Position numbers and translations under genes: made by a program
Part shown: one piece after another, positions 1 through 6,661 of the stretch
Layout: each line of letters opens with the position of its first letter
Position numbering within the stretch: position 1 is the stretch's first letter
Assembly: GCA_023382655.1 (NCBI GenBank)
Contig: JAHDWK010000011.1
Span: forward strand, 1 to 64,000
Source: Anaerolineae bacterium
Lineage (GTDB): Bacteria > Chloroflexota > Anaerolineae > Promineifilales > Promineifilaceae
Reading direction: 5' to 3'
DNA length: 64,000 bases
Notes under the pieces: generated by a model
What the model was told of the DNA's origin: nothing
The model's database searches: none
What the model saw: the letters and a program-made list of their open reading frames with translations, nothing else

Positions 1-497
1 CTAACCTGCCTCGCTTCGCCCTGTGGTTGGCTTTCCCAACCGCCATGGTGGGACGGCCTTAGCTCTGCTAAGGTAACTCCCACAACTACTATCGAGGCTC
101 CGTGACCTTATGGCTCTCGCCACTTAGGTCATCCTGTGTTCCGTTAATAGGGTGAACGTGATAGACCACCTTAGGCACTCCGTTCGTTTCCTTACCACGA
201 TTCATTATCGCGTGGCCTTGCCGAGGGAGTTGTAAAGATGTGCTTAGGTGTTATCTTTACCAGACAAGGTACAGGTCTCAGCCATTCTTCCTGTAGAGTA
301 AAGGTGACCTCCCTGGAAACTGGAGTTCAATTAATCCAAACTTTGCCATAGTGGTCAGCCGTTGCGGGATCATCTTGAAAGTGTGTGGCCTTTCTCAATC
401 CGCTTTACTCAGATGCTTTGTTCAGCCATTCCTTTCGGTTTGACCTAACTGAGTTCGACTCTTAGCTTTTCTCCCTTTACTAAGCCCCACTTTATGG
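1..497 (-). mobile_element. 5' ribozyme part of a probable group II intron (cut by left edge)
   Basis: No protein of useful length is encoded here. Read on the minus strand, the segment is rich in short stems and GNRA-like loops. One block (about 85-140) reads GACCTAAGTGGC, GAGA, GCCATAAGGTC, followed by CGGAGCCTCGATAGTAGT. That block matches the conserved stretch I remember just before the maturase ORF of bacterial group II introns. A second typical piece, TAAGGAAACGAACG, lies near 180-205. The 5' end is probably GTGGGGC near 491-497, close to but not identical with the GUGYG consensus. The reverse transcriptase/maturase would lie beyond base 1. The element begins immediately downstream of the radC stop codon. 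Identification is by pattern memory, so another structured RNA is possible. Confidence 0.55.
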
Positions 498-505
498 GGA
501 ATTCC

Positions 506-1240
506 CTATTCGTCCCACAGCGCACCTAACCCCTTCTCCTTTAGCGATACCCAGCGCCCCCGGCCGATGATGACGTGGTCGAGCAGACTGATGTCCATGA
601 GATCCCCTACCTGCTTAATTCTGCGGGTGGTGCTGATATCTTCTGGACTGGGCGAGGGGTCACCCGAGGGGTGATTGTGCACCACGATAATGGCAGCGGC
701 AGCGTGCGTGATGGCCGGTCGGAACAATTCACCAACGCGCACCACGCTGGTATTCAGGCTGCCAATGTATATGGTGGGTGTACCCAATACCCGGTTGCGG
801 GTATCCAGCAAGATGACGCGCAGATGTTCCTGTTCCAGATTCATCATCTCATACAACAGCAAGTTAGCAGCATCCGCCGGACTACTGACGCTGGGCCGGT
901 CGCCTGTTTCCGCTTGCAGCACGCGCCGCCCCAGTTCCAACGCCGCTTGCAACCGTGCCGCCTGGGCATCGCCGATACCACGCACCTGTTTCAGTTGCGG
1001 TCGGGTCAGGCGCGGCAGCCGGTGTAACTGCCCATCTACCACCGTGAGCAGTTGGTGGGCGATTTCCAGGCCGTTGGCGCTTTGCAGTACGGCAGCAATG
1101 AGTTCCGCACTGGAGATCGCCTGCGCCCCCACCTGGTACAACCGCTGTAAAGGTTGTTCACAAAGCGGCAGTTCCCGGATGAGCCGGGACGGTTGGGCGG
1201 CAGGCAAAGTTGACAGGTCAAAGAGTGTTTTGTTGTACAT
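506..1240 (-). CDS. radC: RadC family JAMM/MPN+ protein
   Basis: This 244-residue protein has the standard RadC layout. An N-terminal helical part with a helix-hairpin-helix (VRGIGDAQAARL, about residues 85-97) is followed by the JAB/MPN+ domain. The zinc-binding motif HNHPSGDPSPSPED is intact (about 188-201). RadC proteins are predicted metal-dependent hydrolases. The old link to DNA repair is weak, and many copies ride on mobile elements and defence islands. The start is supported by GGGAG seven bases upstream of the ATG. It follows the sigma-like gene at 1311 by 70 bases, in the same direction, and a small hairpin sits in that gap. The probable intron begins right after its stop, so intron and gene may belong to one mobile segment. 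Confidence 0.9.
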   Translation of the reverse strand: MYNKTLFDLSTLPAAQPSRLIRELPLCEQPLQRLYQVGAQAISSAELIAAVLQSANGLEIAHQLLTVVDGQLHRLPRLTRPQLKQVRGIGDAQAARLQAALELGRRVLQAETGDRPSVSSPADAANLLLYEMMNLEQEHLRVILLDTRNRVLGTPTIYIGSLNTSVVRVGELFRPAITHAAAAIIVVHNHPSGDPSPSPEDISTTRRIKQVGDLMDISLLDHVIIGRGRWVSLKEKGLGALWDE

Positions 1241-1263
1241 CTGTTTTCTCCCAGGAGCAGAGC

Positions 1264-1293
1264 CAGGCCAGACCCCATGCCGGGTCTAGCCTG
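1264..1293. promoter_or_regulatory. Hairpin before radC ribosome binding site
   Basis: CAGGC and AGACCC (1264-1275) pair with GGGTCT and GCCTG (1282-1293), with one mismatch and a six-base loop. It sits between the stop of the sigma-like gene and the radC ribosome binding site. No uridine run follows, so an RNA-stability or processing element is as likely as a terminator. Confidence 0.35.
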
Positions 1294-1310
1294 ATCCTGT
1301 TACCAATGGC

Positions 1311-2303
1311 TTATGCCAACGCCGCCAACTGGGCCAGCTTGCCTTGCAGCCGCTGCGAACCCAGCCACAGACTCTCGCAGGTGATATGGCCTACCTCACC
1401 CAACTGCACCGAGCGGTTGACCACCTTGCCGGCAATGCGCCGGCCCACCTGCAACCGGCCCAGGTGTTTTCCCTTGCTCTGACTGTGGTAGTAACCGACG
1501 GTAAACGCCCCATGCGGCAGGATGACGATGAACTTCTGGCCGCTGTTGAGGGCCGCCTCCGTCACCTCATCCCACCAGCGCAACCGCAAGTGACCTTCGG
1601 CCAACACCAGCCCTTGCATCAGCGGTGACAGCGCCAGGAACGCTTCCAGGAATGGCCGGTAATGGATGATGATCTGGGTGGCGGACAGCCACTCCAGATT
1701 CAGTAGGCAGGCGATGTTGTAGTTGGAGGTGCCTTTGGCGCTCTCACACAACGCTTTGGCGGCACGGCGCAAGGAGTTGGGATGCCACTGCCGGCCACGC
1801 ATGACAGCCAGGATGCGGGCAATTTCCCTCTCAAACTGCGGCCACAAATCGGCTTCGGCTGCCTGGCTCTCTCTGAGCAATAAAGCCTCCTCCGTTGGCC
1901 GCCGGGCGTAAACCGACAAGGGCAGACGGGTTGCCTGATGGGGTGAGTCCGGAGCATCATACTCATCTGCCTCGGCCAGGTTGTCTACTGTCTGGTACTG
2001 TTTGGACAACTCCCATTGGTGGCCATTGCCGCCGCCGCGAATGTTGACAAAGACGTAGCCGATGAGCCGGGTGCGGGCGGCCACATAAGCATACGAATCG
2101 TCAAAGGCCTGGACGAACTTCAGGTCGTACAACTGCGTCAGCGCCTCTTGCATCAGGTCTTCGCGGTAGATGCTGCGTTCAGCCGCATCCATGTGCATGT
2201 GACGCATCACGTTGCCCACCAGGGTGTGGGCGTTATGGGTCAGCCAGTTGAGGTCTACATCTGGCCTTTCCTCGATTGTGGTTGGGGTATATAATTGGGT
2301 CAT
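1311..2303 (-). CDS. Sigma-70-like regulator paralogue with extra C-terminal domain
   Basis: 330 residues from the ATG at 2303, chosen because AAAGGAG lies nine bases upstream; the frame stays open to 2462 without a better start. The N-terminal third (EDLMQEALTQLYD, then DDSYAYVAARTRLIGYVFVN) resembles sigma region 2 of ECF-like factors. The middle (NYNIACLLNLEWLSATQIII) could be a degenerate region 4 helix-turn-helix. The last 100 residues form an extra beta-rich domain (FIVILPHGAFTVGYY) that is shared with the next gene. The two proteins are clearly paralogues, aligning through LSPLMQGLVLAEGHLRLRWW and LPHG. Its likely role is a promoter-specific or mobile-element regulator. The sigma assignment is by eye and uncertain; the pairing is not. 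Confidence 0.6.
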   Translation of the reverse strand: MTQLYTPTTIEERPDVDLNWLTHNAHTLVGNVMRHMHMDAAERSIYREDLMQEALTQLYDLKFVQAFDDSYAYVAARTRLIGYVFVNIRGGGNGHQWELSKQYQTVDNLAEADEYDAPDSPHQATRLPLSVYARRPTEEALLLRESQAAEADLWPQFEREIARILAVMRGRQWHPNSLRRAAKALCESAKGTSNYNIACLLNLEWLSATQIIIHYRPFLEAFLALSPLMQGLVLAEGHLRLRWWDEVTEAALNSGQKFIVILPHGAFTVGYYHSQSKGKHLGRLQVGRRIAGKVVNRSVQLGEVGHITCESLWLGSQRLQGKLAQLAALA

Positions 2304-2332
2304 CTGATTACATCTCCTTTGTGAGGTGTCGG

Positions 2333-2365
2333 GCGCCAGTGAGAGTCGCGAGCTCTTGCTGGCGC
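2333..2365. promoter_or_regulatory. Leader hairpin of first sigma-like gene
   Basis: GCGCCAG (2333-2339) pairs with CTGGCGC (2359-2365), and an inner AGAG/CTCT stem closes a seven-base loop. It lies 29 bases upstream of the start codon at 2303. The outer and inner stems match the hairpin at 3545-3579 in sequence as well as shape, so this is a conserved leader structure. On the plus strand the stem is followed by TTTTGTTT. Confidence 0.55.
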
Positions 2366-2511
2366 TTTTGTTTGGATTAGTAAAAAGGGGGTTGGCTCTA
2401 GCCCCGCTCCACCCGACGCCGGCAGTTGGTCGTGCCGGTGGCTTCTCCGTGATGATGAACAAGCAGAAATAGACGATTGGCTCTGAGGAGTGGCTCCAGG
2501 GGAATGTGAGG

Positions 2512-3519
2512 TCAGGCCACGGCCGTGACCGCAGCTATCCTACTCGTCAGAACAGGGACGTTAACCGCACGGCCGTGACGCTCCGCCTGGCGCAGCGCCA
2601 GCAGTTTGGCCTGCAAAGTCAACGTACCTTTGACGAGATGCTCGTAGGTAAGGCTGCCCACGTTGCCCAGAATGACCATGCGCGTCTGCACCCGGCCGTT
2701 GGTTTTGGCCGCCGCCTGCACATATCCTTTGCCGCCGTGGTAGCGGATGTTGAACTCCCCATGCGGCAGCACAGCCACAAAGTGACGCTGGCTGTTGAGC
2801 ACGGTGGGGGTGATGTCTTCCGGCCAACAAGTGCGCAATTCACCCTGGGCGCGAATGAGACCTTGCATGAGCGGTGAGTACGCCAGGAATTGGTGAATGC
2901 GCTGCCGCGCCCGTTCCAGGATGTCCATCACCTGGGCGATGGTCAGACCCAGTTCCAGGGCGATGGCGGCGATGCTCAGCCCTTGCAGCCGCAGCAGTAA
3001 CACCAGCACGTACCGCCGCAGCCGGTCGGGTTTGGATTTACAGCCGCCAGTGGCGATGAGGATGGCCAGCAGTTCACGCTCCACTGCCTGCCAGAACCGT
3101 GTCCGGGCCGGTTCCGTCTCGGCTGCTACCAGGGCCTCTTCCACCGGTCGGGCCACGCCACGCCGTCGGCTGAGACGCTGCACATACGTCTCGAACGCTT
3201 CTTCCGGGTCTTCAACGTGATGCACCGTGCAGCCACGGGCGTAGGCACTGTTCTTGCCGGTTTGACGGCCGTAAATGTGGACAAGGGCGTAATCTGTGAG
3301 CCGGTGGCGCACGATGCCGAAGACGTAAGCGATGGGCTGGCCGGGAAATTCGCACAGGGTGAGCAGGGCGGTTTGCTCCATGTCAGCCCGGTGCTCCTGC
3401 CAGGCTACGGCCGTAAGTTTTAACCGGCGGCGGGCATCCCAGATGGCCTGGCATGCCAGCTCTTCTAACTGGGCCTGGTTTTGTATCTCGACAACAGATG
3501 GTGATTCTTCAGGGGTCAT
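2512..3519 (-). CDS. Sigma-70-like regulator paralogue, second copy
   Basis: 335 residues from the ATG at 3519, which has AAGGAG seven bases upstream. The N-terminal part (QLEELACQAIWDARRRL to AYVFGIVRHRLTDYALVHIYG) is region 2-like. Around residues 210-245, GLSIAAIALELGLTIAQVMD reads as a good sigma region 4-type helix-turn-helix. LAYSPLMQGLIRAQGELR and the beta-rich tail (VAVLPHGEFNIRYHGGKGYV) are shared with the gene at 1311. The genes run in the same direction with about 200 bases between them, which contain the leader hairpin of the first gene. This copy keeps the clearer DNA-binding helix, and the other has diverged there. Upstream lie a second hairpin, a six-codon ORF and a terminator-like hairpin, which suggests control in the leader RNA. 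Confidence 0.6.
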   Translation of the reverse strand: MTPEESPSVVEIQNQAQLEELACQAIWDARRRLKLTAVAWQEHRADMEQTALLTLCEFPGQPIAYVFGIVRHRLTDYALVHIYGRQTGKNSAYARGCTVHHVEDPEEAFETYVQRLSRRRGVARPVEEALVAAETEPARTRFWQAVERELLAILIATGGCKSKPDRLRRYVLVLLLRLQGLSIAAIALELGLTIAQVMDILERARQRIHQFLAYSPLMQGLIRAQGELRTCWPEDITPTVLNSQRHFVAVLPHGEFNIRYHGGKGYVQAAAKTNGRVQTRMVILGNVGSLTYEHLVKGTLTLQAKLLALRQAERHGRAVNVPVLTSRIAAVTAVA

Positions 3520-3544
3520 GAGGTTTCTCCTTATGGGAAACAAA

Positions 3545-3579
3545 AGACGCCAGCCAGAGATGGACTCTGGCTGGCGTCT
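3545..3579 (-). terminator. Strong hairpin with U-tract just before second sigma-like gene
   Basis: A perfect 15-bp stem (AGACGCCAGCCAGAG with CTCTGGCTGGCGTCT) and a five-base loop, followed on the minus strand by TTTGTTT. It lies 25 bases upstream of the start at 3519, inside the leader, so it would act as an attenuator and not a gene-end terminator. The core GCCAG...AGAG/CTCT...CTGGC is shared with the hairpin at 2333-2365. Confidence 0.65.
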
Positions 3580-3627
3580 GGGTTTTGGTAAAACAAACAA
3601 TGGGGCTGGCTCTACTGAGGGGGTGGA

Positions 3628-3648
3628 TTACGTCGGTTTATTGGGCAT
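3628..3648 (-). CDS. Six-codon leader ORF
   Basis: ATG at 3648 encodes MPNKPT and stops at 3628. It is preceded by the near-perfect ribosome binding site AAAGGAGG (3657-3664) with an eight-base spacer, one of the best initiation signals in the window. The stop lies 48 bases before the attenuator-like hairpin. A translated mini-ORF followed by a U-tract hairpin is the usual layout of peptide-dependent attenuation. The peptide has no run of one amino acid, so a classical starvation sensor is not indicated. It could instead be a ribosome stand-by or coupling site. Confidence 0.4.
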   Translation of the reverse strand: MPNKPT

Positions 3649-3695
3649 GATAAAAACCTCCTTTGGGGAATAACTGAATGGGTAAACAAACAAAA

Positions 3696-3725
3696 ACAGC
3701 CAGCCGGGTAAACCAGACTGGCTGT
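3696..3725 (-). terminator. Rho-independent-type hairpin in the leader
   Basis: ACAGCCAG (3696-3703) pairs with CTGGCTGT (3718-3725). On the minus strand the stem is followed directly by TTTTTGTTTG. It lies upstream of the six-codon ORF, and its GCCAG/CTGGC core resembles that of the two leader hairpins downstream. It could end transcription entering from the right, or be a third unit of the leader. Confidence 0.5.
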
Positions 3726-4136
3726 GGGACAAATTGGTTGTGCGGCTGCAGTTGTCTGCATCGTCACAGGGTCAGGTATGTGGTGGTATTATCTGGGGAA
3801 GTTGCCTCCTTTTTAGTTGGGTAGAAATGGGTGAATAGACGGCTGTGGTGTCGCCAGCACAGCTTCGCCAAGCCCACGGCCAACGGCCGTTCTGCGTGGC
3901 ATTCCCAGGAGGCTGCTCACAATCACGCCAGTTTGCTGACAGATCCAACCCAACTGAGGCGTGGAGATTCAATGAGTACATCATTTTGCCTTTCCCCCCA
4001 TTGCCGATTACAATGTTCGTTGCCGCGCATAGCTTCATATGAACTGTGCCTTGATTGATTGTTCTTGGGATACTACGACCCTGCAAAAGAAGGAGATTTT
4101 GCGTTAATCACCAACGTCAAACAACGAGAAAAGGCA
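3726..4136. other. Intergenic stretch, no convincing gene
   Basis: The segment lies between the leader of the minus-strand sigma-like genes and the plus-strand gene at 4137. It has one ACGGCCGT site (about 3891) and a minus-strand AAAAAGGAGG near 3803-3812 with no start codon at a usable distance. A weak minus-strand reading frame to 3772 looks unlike a protein (rich in W, R, P and S). Promoters for the divergent genes should lie here, but I see no clear -35/-10 pair. Confidence 0.4.
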
Positions 4137-4691
4137 ATGTATGCAATCCAGGTCGGTAAACTGCTGAACCCCGACACCCTTAGCTGGCCTTCCATGCCAG
4201 AGTACAACTTCATAGACGGCAGCCATGAACTGATTATCTCTTACCCTAATCCTCGCCCCCAAGAGATTGAAGCCGTTTGGGAAGCGACCGCGCACTTTGC
4301 TTTCACCGTCATCGGCGACATCATCGTCTTCCAGTTCCGTTTTGGGGCGGCCTTGCCCTGGAGCGACTGCGGCTACAACTGGCACCGTGTGCCCGAAGAA
4401 GCCCGCAGCTTGCCCGACCTGCCAGAGCCGGGGGAACGAGCCATGCTGGCCGTGATTTTCATTGACGCCAACACCGGCATCGTCAAAGCCTTGCGTGCCC
4501 TGACGTTCTCCCATACCTTTACCAAACGCCTGCACCAGGCCATTCGAGACCAGGCGTCACGGCCGTTTCCCGATGATTACGCTCAACAGGCCGAAATGCT
4601 ATTCGTCAACTACAGCACCAAACAATTGCGGCAACGGGCGCTGGCAAGCTGCACCGGCGGCGCACAGCACGATAAGCCCGCGCCTTTTTAA
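4137..4691 (+). CDS. Hypothetical protein of unknown family
   Basis: 184 residues from the ATG at 4137. The frame is open from a TTG at 4059, which would add 26 residues; neither start has a strong ribosome binding site, although AAAAGG precedes the ATG. I do not recognise the family. The sequence reads like a real soluble alpha/beta protein: FIDGSHELIISYPNP, then FTVIGDIIVFQFRFGAALPWSDC, then AMLAVIFIDANTGIVKALRALTFS. The tail is rich in A, Q and basic residues. It lies 24 bases upstream of the TPR/HExxH gene on the same strand, so the two probably form one transcript. No transmembrane segment or signal peptide is visible. Confidence 0.6.
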   Translation: MYAIQVGKLLNPDTLSWPSMPEYNFIDGSHELIISYPNPRPQEIEAVWEATAHFAFTVIGDIIVFQFRFGAALPWSDCGYNWHRVPEEARSLPDLPEPGERAMLAVIFIDANTGIVKALRALTFSHTFTKRLHQAIRDQASRPFPDDYAQQAEMLFVNYSTKQLRQRALASCTGGAQHDKPAPF

Positions 4692-4715
4692 TCACGAGCA
4701 ACAACTGTTTATTTC

Positions 4716-6653
4716 ATGATTTCCATCTCCATTTCTCTCCCCGACATCCTGTTCAATCCCACCCAGGCAATGGATTGGCAATCTCTGACTGAAGAAGAAA
4801 CCCTGTTACGTCTAGGGCAGATTTATAGCTTTTTGCCCGCACCTCTCGGCATCTCCATTTCGGGCCAGACAGCCACCATCGAATCTCCCTTTGACAGCCA
4901 GGACAATGCGCGCAATCGTAAGCTCTTTGCCCAGGCCGCGGCTGAGGCCGGACGCGGCCGTTATCATCAGGCGCTGACCCTCTTAAAACAGTTCCTGGAA
5001 AAAGTACCCGATAGTGGTGACGGCCGTCGCAACCTGGGCATGGTTTATCTCGAAATGGGTCAGGTAGAACTGGCTGAAAAACACCTGCTGGAAGCGTACT
5101 ACCTTGACCCTCACGATGCGCACACCCTGCTCCTGCTCGGCAACATTTACCTGGACAAGAAACAGGACGAGACCACCGGCGAATGGTTCTACCAACGCGC
5201 TATCAAGGTCAACCCCAATGACCCTTATGTCCTTTCTAATATGGCCGGGATGTTGGCGCGGCGCGAAGATTACAGCCAGGCGCAGCATTACTTCCGCCAG
5301 GCCATCCAGGTTGCTCCCGCGTACCCCCATGCCTATTACGGCCTGGCGCTTACCCAGTCCCGACAAGGAGAAACGCAAGCAGCCCTGACTACCCTGGATG
5401 CGTTGTTCGCCCAACCCGAATCCATGGACATTCGTACCGAACCGGTCTATGCTGAAGCCCGTCGCCTGTATGGGCAAATCAACCACACCCTGGCTCAAGA
5501 GAGTCAGGAAAGCAGCATGGCGTATATTCACCAGTGGCGCGATGAACTGGAAAAAGAAGGCGGTGTGGAGATTGAAATCGTTCAGGACAATCGCATTGAT
5601 AATCAGGCGGTCGCTCAAATTGCCTGGCACGACCGCAGCCGCCACAATCACATTATCCGCTATCGCCACGTGGATGCCCTGCTCGTACCTCACCTGCTGG
5701 CCCATGAGTTGCAACACATCGTTCTGGAACAAAACGCCCGCGCCCTGCACCGCAACCGCTTTTTCCGCACTACTGACGAGACGTGGAACAATGCCACCAA
5801 CGCCATTGGCCGGGACATCAACGATTTGAAGCGCAAAGGGCTGCTGGGTGACCAATTGGATGCTTTCACTCAGCGCATTCTCCGCGGAATGGTTAACCAG
5901 ATATTCAACGCGCCGCTGGACATGGTGATTGAATACTTCCTCCATCAGCAGCATCCCCAACTGCGTCCCCATCAATACCTCTCCCTGCAAGAAACCCACA
6001 AAGAGAACCGGCAGGTCTTGACGCAGCCAGACCTGAAAAAATTGACACCTCGCCTTATCTACAATGGCAACGTTTCTCTCAATGCGGCCTACGCTCTCTT
6101 CACTGACCATCTCTTGGGCAGCACCCATTACGCGGCCGATTATGCCGACGCGCCGCAAATGCGCACCGGTCGCCAGCTATTTGGTCTATGGCAAGCGTGC
6201 ATTCAGGACTTCCAGCCAGGGGATGAGTTTGACCTGGTAGATGAATTCGCGGCTCTTCTCAAGATGCCCAACTTTTATGAATGGCAACCGGATGAAGAAC
6301 TGTCTCCTGAAGAAGGGGGAGGCAGCACCAATCCCGAATTGCTGAAAAGCAAAGAAATGGCCTCGGTCATGTACTGCCTCAGTGCCTTGCAGCGTTTTGA
6401 GAAGATGACAGGGGATGAGATTCTCAAGATAATTGCGGAGATTGCTATCATCGGTCAAACCGGGCTGGATTATGCGTCGCCAGAGCAGAAGTACCATTTG
6501 GCTTCATTGCCGGGTGAGACATTTAGCGGCTTGCAATTGATGTGCCTGATGTACGTGGGCTTCAAGGATATTCAGCCTACAGTAGATGTGGGTATGGACT
6601 TGAGCGAGCCTTACCAGATGGCCTTAAAACTCCATCGGGAAGGAGATGAATAG
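4716..6653 (+). CDS. TPR protein with HExxH metallopeptidase-like domain
   Basis: 645 residues. Residues about 70-250 are at least four tetratricopeptide repeats (ALTLLKQFLEKVPDSGDGRR, NLGMVYLEMGQVELAEKHLL, AIKVNPNDPYVLSNMAGML, HYFRQAIQVAPAYPHAYYGL). A second domain follows with HELQHIVLE near residues 330-338, a zinc-metallopeptidase HExxH signature. DMVIEYFLH about 75 residues later could supply the third ligand. TPRs bind partners, so a peptidase guided by protein recognition is a reasonable inference, but activity is unproven. The tail (residues 525-645) has no recognised motif. It runs convergently into brxL with an eight-base gap, so it may be an accessory of the BREX locus. Secretion is unlikely because no signal peptide is visible. 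Confidence 0.65.
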   Translation: MISISISLPDILFNPTQAMDWQSLTEEETLLRLGQIYSFLPAPLGISISGQTATIESPFDSQDNARNRKLFAQAAAEAGRGRYHQALTLLKQFLEKVPDSGDGRRNLGMVYLEMGQVELAEKHLLEAYYLDPHDAHTLLLLGNIYLDKKQDETTGEWFYQRAIKVNPNDPYVLSNMAGMLARREDYSQAQHYFRQAIQVAPAYPHAYYGLALTQSRQGETQAALTTLDALFAQPESMDIRTEPVYAEARRLYGQINHTLAQESQESSMAYIHQWRDELEKEGGVEIEIVQDNRIDNQAVAQIAWHDRSRHNHIIRYRHVDALLVPHLLAHELQHIVLEQNARALHRNRFFRTTDETWNNATNAIGRDINDLKRKGLLGDQLDAFTQRILRGMVNQIFNAPLDMVIEYFLHQQHPQLRPHQYLSLQETHKENRQVLTQPDLKKLTPRLIYNGNVSLNAAYALFTDHLLGSTHYAADYADAPQMRTGRQLFGLWQACIQDFQPGDEFDLVDEFAALLKMPNFYEWQPDEELSPEEGGGSTNPELLKSKEMASVMYCLSALQRFEKMTGDEILKIIAEIAIIGQTGLDYASPEQKYHLASLPGETFSGLQLMCLMYVGFKDIQPTVDVGMDLSEPYQMALKLHREGDE

Positions 6654-6661
6654 CGGCCTGA

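Noticed and set aside
3772..4086. Minus-strand frame of about 104 codons
   Set aside because: Composition is unlike a protein and it crosses likely promoter DNA; a start near 3984 has a passable ribosome binding site but no family resemblance.
4983..6158. Long minus-strand frame opposite the TPR/HExxH gene
   Set aside because: It is antisense to a gene with clear TPR and HExxH motifs and has no recognisable domain; a shadow of GC-biased codons.
4716..6653. Calling it a secreted protease
   Set aside because: There is no signal peptide and the protein starts with a soluble TPR region.
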